From NCBI GenBank assembly GCA_951802195.1, contig OX637622.1, forward strand, positions 1,550,001-1,614,000: 64,000 bases of DNA, in the 5' to 3' direction. Shown one piece after another: positions 24,423-34,679 of this stretch; within the stretch, counting starts at the first letter, position 1; the number at the start of each line of letters is the position of its first letter. The notes under the pieces are model-generated. The model saw only the letters and a program-made list of their open reading frames with translations. It did not search any database and was not told the origin of the DNA. This DNA is from Tausonia pullulans (taxonomy: Eukaryota > Basidiomycota > Tremellomycetes > Cystofilobasidiales > Mrakiaceae). The position numbers were made by a program, and so were the translations under genes.

Positions 24423-25295
24423 GCTGTCTCGGCAGGGTAAAGCGACGAGCTGGAGCCGGAGGATAGTGGTGGTTGATGGGAGGAGGGAGGAGCAAGCGCG
24501 TTCACTCGTCCGCCCCCGAATGACTGACGGCCCAAGTGTTACAGATGACGCGTCACGGACTCTGCTTTGTTCTGCCGTCCGCGGTTCAGACTCAGGACAC
24601 ACCAAGGATCAGATCTATGGAGGGGAGGGACCAATCTTGATCTTTGAGCGGAACCACGGGTTTCGGATTGACGGACGTCGCTCATGGGCCCAGAGCAACA
24701 TTGACCAGCCGCAGAGGCACGCGCAGTTATTGAGCGAGGACCATCAGTCTCGTTACATCTCGCCATGGACCATCGCCTACGCTCTTCGCTCGAGTACAGA
24801 GGTAAAGACCAATTTCGTCGCTCCCTTTGGCCCCGTTGGAATGAAAGACAGCGGAAATCTGCGCCACCGAGACCAGTAGCCCCTGTCAAGATCCCTTCTT
24901 AACTCCGGCTTCGAGCTCCGTTCGCATGATCCTTCCTTTCCCGACTAGGGGTTCACACAAGGAATATCTCAGTTCGTGCCCCGACAACCACAACCCTCCT
25001 CCTTGTCCTCTCCTTCTTTCTTCACGTTCTTTCCTCCGCGCTCCCTCCTCCCCCCTTCTCTCCTCGCCATCCGCAAGTCGCTGGACGACCTGTTTCCTCT
25101 TCCACTCGACCCCCCCTCCCTCCCCTGTTGTTCATCTGCCCTTCCACAAACCCATCCTTCTCTCCTCATCCGCGTCCATCGCCCCTCGCCCCCTTCCTCT
25201 CGCCGACTCCCCACTTCATCTAGAGCGACGGCTCCTCGACGGCCCGCGCATTCCATCTCCCTCCCATCTCTCTTCTCCCCTCTCTTGTCTCCGAC
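24423..25295. other. divergent intergenic region, 0.87 kb
   Basis: This region lies between the divergent PX-domain gene and CHS7. The right half (about 24.98-25.29 kb) is strongly C/T-rich on the plus strand and would form a pyrimidine-rich leader ahead of CHS7. No exon or RNA gene was recognised. Confidence 0.5.
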
Positions 25296-26705
25296 ATGCC
25301 CGTCTCGTACGGAGATTTCCGCTGGCTTTGTGCATTGATTTATACATCACAATCCTTTCCCCTTCCTCGATACATACCGCTGACTGCTGCCTTGGACGAT
25401 GCACAGGCGCCCACGTCCCTTCGTTCGCAACCTGCAACGTCCTCGCCTCTCAACTCGTCCGGTTCTCTCCTTCTCAGGAATCTCTTGTCCTCGGCAACTC
25501 GACGTCGAGGTTCCAGTCATCCCTCCGGACGGCCTCCATCGGTGTCTCGCCAGAATGCGGCGTCGGCCGGCTCGGCGTCGCCAGCAATCTCGGAGGTATC
25601 GCCGACCTTGTTGTCTCGGTTATCTCGATCCCCGTCATCATCCTGTTGCTCGCAATCATCATACGGAGGCAGGCTGCTGTGGGCAGGATTGAATTGGCTG
25701 CCTTCTTTGGCGTGAGTCGGATCTGACTGCGTTATTGGTGGGCGAGTGAGACTGATAATGACTCTTGTTGTGCGTAGGCTTACCTGGTTTCTCTGCCTTT
25801 CGAAATACTGACCACCACGGGCATCTTTATGCAAGGAAGGTGGGTGTATGGCCCTGAACGCTAGGAGTTCGCAGCTGACAGGATTTCTCCGCATCGCAGC
25901 ACCACTCTCACCATCCTCACCTCGTTCCATCTCGGTCTCGTCGTCGCCTGGTACGGCCTCCTTCTCGCGACGGCGATCGTCAGCACTCAGGTGGGCGTTC
26001 ATCTTCTGGTGGTGTGCTTCCTTTGCTGATTACAGATCCGTAGGTCGTTGAGGATGGGTCGATGGCGTCCCTGGTCCCTATCACCTTCTTCTCCGTCGTC
26101 CTCTTCATCGGCACAGGCTATGTTGCCCTCGACACCGGCTTTCGCTTCACCGACACCCTTGGCTACCCCAGTGGCCCTATAGCCAACCTCCAAAACATCA
26201 CGTTTGTCCTTTGGCGATCCCTTTATCCCTTTCACTTCCATCGCTGACTGCCACTCTTTACACAGCCTCTTCACCCTCACCCTCATCATCCCAGCTGTCT
26301 TGTCTCTCCTTTTCATCGTCTTCACCCTTTACGTCTGTCATGTCCACCTCCATGAGCGCAAGCCGGCGCTCATGTTCCTCGCCGTGTTCATCATCGCGGG
26401 GGTCGGGAGCCAGGTACTCTTCTTTCTCGCGGGCGAGCCGCTGTGCAAGGTGCCTGGCCTCGCTTATTGGGCTCTCATGCGAGGAGTGCTGACTGTCCTG
26501 GTTATAGGCGAGCGGGGGCAAGGTCGACGGAGCGTTCCTCCAGACGACGATGAAGACGGCTTTTATGATCGGGATTTTCTTCTGCTGGCGGCGCATCACG
26601 GAGGAGAAGTGCGTGCGTGTCCTTGCTGTTCTCTTGACGAGCAGAGAGCTGACGTTACCTTCACCCAGATGGAAGGACGACGAATATTACAGCTGTTCAG
26701 TGTGA
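25296..26705 (+). CDS. CHS7: chitin synthase export chaperone (CHS7-like)
   Basis: This is a polytopic ER protein needed for chitin synthase Chs3 to fold and leave the ER. The start MPVSYGDFRWLC splices in frame to AHVPSFATCNVLASQ, followed by GVSPECGVGRLGVASN, the usual lumenal N-terminus of this family. Membrane segments follow: LVVSVISIPVIILLLAIII, AYLVSLPFEILTTTGIFM, FHLGLVVAWYGLLLATAIV, LVPITFFSVVLFIGTGYVA, LFTLTLIIPAVLSLLFIVF, ALMFLAVFIIAGVGSQVLF and TAFMIGIFFCWRRITEE. The end KWKDDEYYSCSV with stop at 26705 matches the family's acidic Asp/Glu-Tyr tail. Seven passes and about 325 residues fit Chs7. Six short introns keep phase. The neighbour on the right is convergent MRPL3. PFA4, which palmitoylates Chs3 in other fungi, lies 27 kb away in the same window. 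Confidence 0.93.
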
Positions 26706-26808
26706 GGGCTTTCGGAATTTCCTCTCGATTGATGATGACCTTGGTTTTGGCTTCGATTCCATTCATAAACTGTCGCCCTGCGCCCCCCACCTTCTCCCCG
26801 CAAACCTA

Positions 26809-29100
26809 TCACGTCCTCCTCAGGTTGTGCTTTCTCCAAACCTTCCTCCTTGCGCTCCTCAGCGGCTGCTGGTCCGGCGTCCCCGGCTTCCTCATCTGGA
26901 CATGCTTCGGCCTCCCTGCCTCGATCTCCAATCTCTCCCAGTCAAACTCGTCGGCATCCACGCCGGGAGGAGAAACCTTCTCCAGCCGACGGACGAGCGC
27001 CGCCCGCTTGACCTCGGCACCACGGGCCTTCCATTCGATGCGAGCGTCCTTCGGTGTTCGGATGGGCACGTGGTCGGAGGAGGAGGGGGGGAGACCAGCG
27101 GAGAACGCGAGCGTCTCGGTCTCGCCGATCGGAAGCGCGAGCGTGGCGTACTTCCGCTCGAGGGCGAAGGCGGGAGAGGTGGAGTGAGGGTGGCTCGAGA
27201 AGGCGCCGATGGAGAGCGTTGGCAGGCCGGGGGTAGTGGTGAGGTAGAGGGTGTGAAGGGCAGCGGTAGCGGCCTGGAGAGAGGAGGAAAAGGTGCGAGG
27301 AAGTGTCAGCTGGGAAGCAGGCGACAGATCGCGACGAGATCAGGCGAGCGCGTGACTTACGCGATGCTTGGCCATGGCGAGGGAGGAGCCGTGACCCTCT
27401 CCGAGCTTGATCTCGTCTGAGAAGTAGCCGACGAGGAAGTTGGGAGTCGCGCTCATGCGACCCGTCTCGGCGATGAGTCTAGAGTATTGTCAGCTCTCTC
27501 TTCTGATGGACAGAGACGGGTGAAGGGGAACTTGAAAGACTCACCGAGGGACGGGCTTGGTGAGACCAAAAGGGATCACAGTGTTCTCGAGGACCTTTTG
27601 GGGCTGCTCAAACTTGAGGAGAGACTCGAGATTGACGTGCCGAGAGATAAAGTGGGCGTTGATGAAGGCGGCGGCGGCGCCGAGACCCTTCTCTTCATAG
27701 ATGAGTCCGACGAAAGCACGAACGACCGAGGCCTGGGCGTCGGGGAGGTACTTGTCCTCGAGAATAGGAGGGTGCTCCGCCTGGAAGGGGCAAGTCAGCG
27801 GACCGCCTAGCCGTCTCACAGATACTTGCTCCGACCCACAAGATGGGCCTTCTTGTCCGCCTTGCGCATCACCAGGTCCATGTGCCGCGTCTTCTCGCGA
27901 TACTTCTCGGCGTGCTCACGCGCCGTCGTCGCGGTGATCTGGGAAGCAAGCCCCAACGGTTAGTCGGCTGGTTCCACGGGTCCGGTCGAACGCCACCTCA
28001 CCTCCTGGTATCGCAGCGGGAGACCCCGCGATCCGACACCGAGATCCGAGCCGACGCTCCACATGGTCGTCTTGCACGAGAGCGCCGTCATGATGGTCTC
28101 GAGCGTGCGGACGGGCAAGTTGGGGTACTTCTTGGCGTAGTATTCGCTGAGGACAAAGTTGACGATTGCCCTTCCGGTCTCTGCAAGAAGCTGGTTCGTC
28201 GACCTCTTGTCGTCCGAGTACGAGTGGTGCGTAAGGCACTGAAGAACCTTGGGGGCCATCGAAGCGGATTCGGGGAGGTCGAGCCGAGCGGCGACGGCGT
28301 TGAGCGCAGCGGTCGTCGGGTCATCCTTCGGGAGAGGGGTCTCCCTGTCGAGAGCCTTCCACCGGTTAGGCTGGCGGGACGTCTTCTTCGGTGGCCGAGA
28401 GAGCTCGCTCATGTCAAAGACGGGGTTGAAGGGAAGGGAGAGGTCCTCGACGACCTCAGCCGGGATCACGGTGCTGATCTCCTCCTCGGCCTGGCGTTGG
28501 AGCGAGGTCGAGAAGGTGGCGCGGGCTAACACAAGAGAGCGAGAGAGTCAGTTTGGTGTTGCATGGGTTGTAACGTCGAGGCGAACTCTTGAGAATGATC
28601 GTGTCGCGTGCGGTCCAGCCCAGCTCTGGCCACGAGTTCAGGTCGTGTGCAGCCCTAACCTAGCTGAAGTCGAGCTCGCCGAGAACGAGCTCTGTGTGAG
28701 CAGATTCCCGCCCACTCGAGTTCTCAAGTCGCTGTTCGCGACCGACCGAGAGCAGAGCCAAGCGAGTGAGCCAAGAGACCGGAGCGCGCCAGGGTTCAAG
28801 CTGGACGCGCGCCAAAGAAAGGGCACTCGCGCTTCACAGCACGCTCGAGTTTGCCCCCAAGCGGGCATCAAAAGTTCTCGTAGGGCAGATTCGAGAGCTG
28901 CCTCCGCCTGTGACCACAGGATCCAGCAGGATTCGGCTAATGGCCCAGCGCGTGCCTCTCTTGCAGCGGTGTCCGAAAAAACGGGGACGGAGGGCTGGGT
29001 TGAGGGCGGACGCACCAGGGAGAGAGGAGGTTGCGAGGCAGGCGCGCTCAGCCGAGCGGCGAGCTAGGATCGCGATGGAGCTCGAGGCTCGGAGGGACAT
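26809..29100 (-). CDS. MRPL3: mitochondrial large ribosomal subunit protein mL44 (MRPL3), RNase III-like
   Basis: This is a mitochondrial ribosomal protein with an inactive RNase III fold and a double-stranded-RNA-binding domain. The first exon (29100 to about 29015) encodes a mitochondrial presequence beginning MSLRASSSIAILARR. A roughly 490-nt intron joins it in phase to ARATFSTSLQRQAEE. The RNase III-like domain includes APKVLQCLTHHSYSDDKR, LLAETGRAIVNFVLSEYY and VVRAFVGLIYEEKGLGAAA. The dsRNA-binding domain follows (PVPRLIAETGRMSATPNF, SDEIKLGEGHGSSLAMAK, HRAATAALHTLYL). A basic C-terminal extension (QPLRSARRKVWRKHNLRRT) ends at 26809. The acidic RNase III catalytic signature is not conserved, as expected for mL44. 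The second exon has no ATG of its own, which supports the distant first exon. Confidence 0.87.
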
Positions 29101-29180
29101 GGTGGGCGAGCTACAGGAGGGGCGGTGGTGGTCGTCGGTCGGAGGAACGAGAGAGGACAAGGAACGGCAGTGAGCGCGAC

Positions 29181-29336
29181 ATGGCCGGCCTGTCCCCCTA
29201 CCACGCGCTGCTCGTCGAGCTCGCCGACACCCGACCACCACCAGCAGCTATTGACGACTACAACATCTCCCATCCATCCTCAAGAAGGCTGTGCCCATCA
29301 GACCCACCATGGCCGACAACTCATGGGACTAGTTAG
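29181..29336 (+). other. possible upstream ORF overlapping the Rab4-like start
   Basis: An ATG at 29181 opens a 51-codon frame (MAGLSPYHALLVELADT...) that ends at 29336, so it overlaps the proposed start codon of the GTPase (29309) out of frame. If transcription begins upstream of 29181, ribosomes would meet this frame first. Whether it lies in the mRNA cannot be seen. It could also be untranscribed promoter between two divergent genes only 208 bp apart. Confidence 0.3.
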
Positions 29337-30603
29337 TAGCGTCGTGCCCTCGTTCCCTGTTCGCAACTCACAGCCTTCTCGCCGGCCTTCTCGCGCCGTG
29401 CCCACACGCCTACACAGCATCATGAAGTAAGCAGCTCGTCCTGGAAAAGCTCTCATCCCACCCCGTTAGTCTCACACGCGTACGACGCCCGTCTCCAGAT
29501 TCGTCATGATAGGCGAGCCTTCGACGGGCAAGACGTCGACGCTCACCCAGCTCACCGAGGCCCGCTTCCTCGCAACGCCCGAACCGACTGTCGGGGTCGA
29601 GTTCGGGAGTAAGATCATCACCCTCGAGGAGGAAGGCGGCGTCATCAAGCGAGCGAAGGTTCAGGCTTGGGATGTGTCGGGCTCCCCGAGCTTCCGGTCT
29701 ATCACCAAGAGTGGGTCGCGCGCGCTCGTTTCTATCGTGGGAAGCCATTCTCGACACTGAAAAGAGGATCGCCTTTCTCGTGGTTGTCAGGCTATTATCG
29801 CGGTGCCGTCGGCGCCCTGTTGGTCTATGTGCGTCCCTTTCGCTGGTACGCGCCGCTGCCGTAGCCGGATGGGAGGCCACTTCGCTCCGAGCCGATGGAG
29901 GTCTATGCGGCTCGCCAGTTGGCGTTCCTCTGGGGGGGGGGGGGGGGGAGCGCGGAGGGACGGACTTATTGCTCTCCGCTGGTCGGCCCTTGCATTACCG
30001 AGCAGACCTCTCCCCCTTCTAGGCCACCTCCATCGTGCCCTCATTCTGACATTTCTCTCTCCACACACTCAGGACATCACCTCCCGTTCCTCCTTCACCG
30101 CCTGCGCCTCCTGGCTCGCCGACCTCCGCGCCTCCGCCGACCCCTCATGTTGCGTAATTCTCATCGGGAATAAGATCGACCTTATCGCTGAGGGCGATGA
30201 AGATGTTGTGGAGCGGCGCGCCGTGCCGATTGAGGAAGCCGAGGCTTGGGCGAAGCAGGAGGGGCTGGATTTTTTGGAGTGTAGCGCGAAGAGCGGAGCG
30301 AATGTGAACGAAGCGTTCGATCGGACGGGTGAGAGTCGATCTCTCTATTCGGGTGTTAGTTCCCGCGCCAGATTCTCACTCATTCTTGACTTACAGCACG
30401 TGAGATCCTTGTCAAGATCCGGGCAGGCAGGTTCGAGACGAACAAGGTACGTGCCTGTCTCTCTGCTGTCTTTGAACGAGGCGAGAAGCAGACGTCGTTC
30501 TCCTCCTCTCTCAATAGCCGGGAGGCATCAAGCTTGCCCAGGGCGGCTCGTCCATACCCAAGTCGACGGGCGACGGGGCCGCTCGCGCAGGATGCTGTTG
30601 AAG
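29309..30603 (+). CDS. Rab4-like small GTPase with atypical switch II
   Basis: This is a Ras-superfamily GTPase of endosomal recycling, nearest in pattern to Rab4/Ypt4. Exon 1 (29309-29331, MADNSWDY) joins a 9-nt exon (29418-29426) and then exon 3 at 29499, giving MADNSWDYIMKFVMIGEP. The P-loop is GEPSTGKTS. The effector and Rab motifs are TVGVEFGSKII and SYYRGAVGALLVYDITSR. The base-specificity motifs GNKIDL and ECSAKSG are intact. The G3 motif reads WDVSGSPSF where Rabs have WDTAGQERF, so the catalytic Gln is Ser and the next Glu is Pro. The C-terminus GAARAGCC is a double-Cys prenylation site, with stop at 30603. Family length (about 220 residues) fits. Divergent from MRPL3. If the upstream exons were skipped, translation could start at 29422 (MKFVMIGEP), but this loses the WDY lead-in normal for Rabs. 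Confidence 0.88.
29932..29948. repeat. 17-nt G homopolymer
   Basis: Seventeen consecutive G on the plus strand inside the fourth intron of the Rab4-like gene. Because this gene is on the plus strand the run is G on the coding strand, unlike the other homopolymers in introns here, which are C on the coding strand. Confidence 0.9.
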
Positions 30604-32272
30604 CGTTCCAGCTCACTCGTTCAGGTCTTCAGCTACCCTCTCTCCAGTCCTTTTTGGTTCCTTGATCCTTGTCGTGGTTTGCTCCAGCACCTCAGCTCTC
30701 AGTCCATCTCTTGCGCTCGCTCGCAACTCCCTGTAGATATATACGTTGCCTCGCTCCAACCCGTCCTTCTCTAGTTCTATTTGGGGTTTTTTTTCCTCCG
30801 GCCGTCCCGTTGTAATGGTTCCATGCCGCCTCTCCGCTGCCTCTCAATTGTTTCATGGGCCTCGTGAGCTGCGCCAAAGTCCGAATTCAGCAGCAGGCGA
30901 AGGCTCGCTCTGTCGGTCAACTGATGAGATTAACGGACGTTCATCGGCGCAGCACAACGCATCAGAACAGACCCAACTTGAGCCACAAAAAGAACGACCG
31001 AAGATCGGGAAGGAGAGACATGCATGGCGAGGTCCCAGCTGACTATTGCATCGGAAGGAGTCATTCAAGAGTGGCCTCGAGCGACGAGAAGGAAACTCCA
31101 CATGCATTGTACTTATTCTGCTTCGCAGCCACAAGCCCATAGAACTTGACGATTGCCGCCAGGAAAAAGGAAATCGTAACTATGATGTGGCAGAAGGAGC
31201 GATGAGGATCAGTGCCGTTCAAGTCCAGCGCTACAGTGCTTGCTTGGCGGCGCCTTTTCACCTGAGTTCCGGGGAGACCGTTGATCTCAGTTCCTGTATA
31301 AGAATACGGGGACGCTTGAGTGTACATAGATTCAGTAACGATGGACAGAAAAGGCCGCAGGGGAAAAGGGGATGTACCGCAGTCATCTGCGGTACATTTC
31401 CCAAGCTTTGGTGAGCCATCTCCGTGAGGGCACGCTTCTGCTTATCGTTTGGCTCATGATAGTTAAGATAGTTCCTCAAAGGTAGGTTTTATGAAACCGT
31501 AAAGGCGAGATGGCTGTGAGAAGAAGGGCGGAGAGCTTCATGGTGATGTGAGAGCATCTCTTGGTCGGGTTGGAGATGGTCGATGGCGAGTGAACGAAGA
31601 CAGCGAGATATGTCAGCTCATAGAGGCTAGACACACAAATACAGGATGATCTGGAGCTTATTCATCTAATATACCCAATGCCATTCTTGCTCTTGCCTGC
31701 TGGAAATGAAAGGAAAAGAGAATGGCTCTTAACTTGTCATTAGCCAGCAGCGGAGCTTGTACGGACTGCTTGAGAGGCAGCTGACAATATGGGCACGCTG
31801 CTATTGAACCTTCATGCACGCAAGGTGTATGACCGGAGGGTTAATCGAGAGGTCTGAAACAGATACATGAATAGGCGCAGGCAAGATCGCTGTCGATGTT
31901 AGTGAGTCAGTGTCGGCAAGAGGCTGCGATCGCGCTCCGGGGGCGGGCGGACACGGACTGGGGACCAGCGACAGGACCATCACAGGTGCAACATCGCATA
32001 GAGTTTGTTTCTTTTCTCTCCGCTTTATTCACTACTGATCTTTCCCGGAGCAATTGGAATGGCCAGCTGACCTGCAAAGCTCTTTTGTCGATTTGGAGTC
32101 GGAGTACCATCAGCAGCGACCGAGGGACAGCAGAGCACCGCGGCCGTTCTTCGCTTTCCTTTGGCGGGCGGAAAAAAAAGGTAATGGTCACTTTATATAA
32201 TGTTTGGGTGACGGGATGGGGGTGGGGGTGGGGGGGGGGTGAGGTGTTAATATTGGACGATATCTCTCGCTC
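30604..32272. other. convergent intergenic region, 1.7 kb, AT-richer
   Basis: This is an unusually long gap between two convergent genes. Its base composition is clearly less GC-rich than the surrounding genes. No strong gene was found. On the minus strand an ATG at 31541 begins MKLSALLLTAISPL, like a short secretion signal, followed by a possible GTTTCA donor and AAG acceptor that would close a peptide of about 33 residues. The codon bias of this piece is weak, so I do not call it as a gene. A G-run near 32230 lies at the right edge. No tRNA or repeat family was recognised. Confidence 0.4.
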
Positions 32273-34126
32273 TCATTTGAGCGGGTCGGTCGCGATGCGC
32301 TTCTCGACGCTGTCGACGCAGTCGAGGAACATCTGCCAGAAGCTCGGGTTCTAGACGGAAAAAAAGAAGATTCAGCCAGCTGCATCTCCGAGCGAGCTGG
32401 AAGAAAGTCTACTCACATCGAGCTCTTCCAGCACGAAACAGTTGGCCTTGCCACCCAGCGGCCTCTCCCCCTCAACAGCAACGCCGCTCTCGAACTCAAC
32501 ATCCGCGACCCACTCGGTCCCCGGAACGAGCCTCGTCTCACCCCTTCCATCGACGCCCTCGTGCTCCTGGCCGACCTCGAGCGCGCACCACCGACCCTTG
32601 AACATCTCGGGCGCCGAGAGGAAGCCGATGCAGAGGGCGTCGTGGACGGGCGGGCCCGTCGTGAAGCCAAAGACCTCGAAGTACGTCTTGGCCTGGAGAT
32701 GGTCGCGTGAGACAGAGAGTTCGAGGGGAGAGAAAGAGCGAGAGATCGGCCACTCACAAAGAAGGTGAGAAGCGTTGACCAGGTCCAACGGATATCGGAC
32801 GAAGTCGCCTCCCGGGCTCGCCACTCGCCAGGGCTGTCGATGGGCCGGGAAGGGTCGAGGAGCTTGCGGTGAGTGTCCTCGCGGAAGATGGCGGTGTGCT
32901 GGGAGTGCCAAGAGCTTTCAGATCAGCACGCTGCCATATGGATGGAGCTCTCCGACTCCCTGAAACCAGCCAAATGAAAGCCAGAGGAGCCCATACGTTC
33001 CGCGACACTCACCGTGATGTTCAGGCCAGCAAGGATGACCGGCGGGAACGGAGCAGGCCTGAGAAGCGCCTGGAGCGCAGCCGGGTCGGTGTGGACGTTG
33101 AACTCGGCCACAGGGGTCCCTTGAAATCAAAAGGGCCGTCTGTCAGTTTGGGGTCGCGGGGATGCGCGCCGCTGATGCCACCGCTCACACTGCGGAATCC
33201 CGAACGCTCCACCCATGACGACCCATCCCGCGACGGCGTCTTGAACGAGCTGGGGTTCGCGCTCAATGAGCTCTGCGCAGTTGGTCGTGGGGCCTGCATA
33301 CGTTCATTCACGGGAATTTGCTCTTGAGCCATCAGACACCATCGACATAACAACGTTACGTCCGACTCCAGACTCACCGGTCGCGACGACCCACACCTTG
33401 TCGCCCTTCCCCCCGTTCCACGCCTTGCGAATCGCCTCAGTCATGGCCTCAGCGGCCGTGTTGGTGTTCTTGGGAGCCTTATCGAAGAAGTGCTGGACCT
33501 CCGGGTGGTCGAGCGAGGGAAGGCCGACGACGCCGTCGAGTCTGCGAGCGTCGAGTCCTGCTTATCAGCACATACTCTTTCTCTCTCTCTCTCTCTTTCC
33601 GCGTCTCTCATCTGGGTTTTGACAAGGCAGAAGGACAGCTGACATACCCGCTCTCGCCATGGATCGTCTCCGCCGCAGCCTCGTCGTACTCTCCGCCGCC
33701 GATGGGCGTCGGCGCGCCTCGGTGGAGGGGCATGTCTTTGGGCGCTCGGAGGGCAGCGAGCAGCTTGGCCGCGTTCCGGGTCGTGTTCTCCAGGGAGGAG
33801 TTGCCATTGACCTGTGCAAGCGAGCGTCAGCAGCGAGACGAGGGGGAGGCAGGCGATGTTACGTCTGTCTGCGTTGCATAGAGCGCATGAGGGGCATAGG
33901 GTAGCAGGTGGCCCCGTCAACGTACGCAGGAGACACCAAGGAGGTTGATGTTGTCGAGTTCGAGGGCGAGAAGGAGAGCGACAGCGTCATCATGGCCTGG
34001 AGGGAGCCGGCAAAGGGCGGTGTCAAAAGGTCTGAACTCGACGGAGGGCGAAAGAGAGACAGCGCACGTACCGGGGTCGCAGTCGAGCCAGATGTTCTTG
34101 GGGGTGGAGAAGGAGGAGGCGGACAT
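32273..34126 (-). CDS. URH1: uridine/inosine nucleoside hydrolase (URH1-like)
   Basis: The enzyme hydrolyses the N-glycosidic bond of uridine, cytidine or inosine to free base and ribose in pyrimidine salvage. The start MSASSFSTPKNIWLDCDPG joins across a short intron to HDDAVALLLALELDN, rebuilding the family's Ca2+-binding DCDPGHDDA cluster at residues about 15-23. Other blocks: INLLGVSC, NTTRNAAKLLAAL, MPLHRGAPTPIGGGEYDEA, VWVVATGPTTNCAELI, GWVVMGGAFGIPQ, TPVAEFNVHTDPAALQAL, VILAGLNITHTAIF, and late VHDALCIGFLSAPEMF with the C-terminal Asp. The C-terminal exon (NPSFWQMFLDCVDSVEK) ends at 32273. About 430 residues over seven exons. The gene is tandem with the epimerase downstream on the same strand, which feeds a different pathway. 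Confidence 0.9.
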
Positions 34127-34679
34127 GGTCTGAGAAGGAACGGGAGAAGGAGATAAGGAGGTGCAAGGGCAAGTTGTTGCGGGTTGGGAGAGAAGAGTGC
34201 TTGAGGATCTCGAGAAGAGACGGGCCGACGATAGCTTGCACAGTGCGCCGGCGGAGACCGTCCCTCTCTCGGCCGGCCCTCTCTCTCTCACCTGTCTCCC
34301 CTCTTCCCTTTCCCGTTTCTCGGTTCCCTCAGGACCTGGCAGTGTCACGAGGCGAGATAGCGAAGATAATATATTACATACTCCTATTTGCCCGGAGGAT
34401 TAGGCGTGCTTCAGCCGAGTGAGACAGAGGGGGCTCTGTCAGCCGGAACATTGGCGCGCTTTCTTTCTCTCTCGGATAACACCTTCCAATGACGTTAACA
34501 TTGGGTTGCATCAATCTCGAATTAAGGGGTTGGGTGGTTAGAAAGGCTTGCCCATGGGCGAGGGGGGGAGGGGGGAGGAGGGGGTTGAAAGTCGGAAAAA
34601 TGACAAGAACGAACGCGCGCTTCTATCTAAGCAAAGAGGGCAGGAGGAAAAGCAAGAGAGAGGGGCAGCGAACACAGAT
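34127..34679. other. intergenic, 0.55 kb
   Basis: Upstream of the nucleosidase and downstream of the epimerase stop. It contains G-rich runs near 34.56-34.58 kb and otherwise nothing recognisable. Confidence 0.5.

Noticed and set aside
28528-28532. GTG as a start codon for MRPL3
   Set aside because: A GTG sits at the exon edge but is part of the TTAG acceptor; the upstream exon with a true ATG and a presequence joins in phase.
28638-29015. Minus-strand frame inside the first MRPL3 intron
   Set aside because: It has no family match, sits between a good donor and acceptor, and its codons lack the usual bias.
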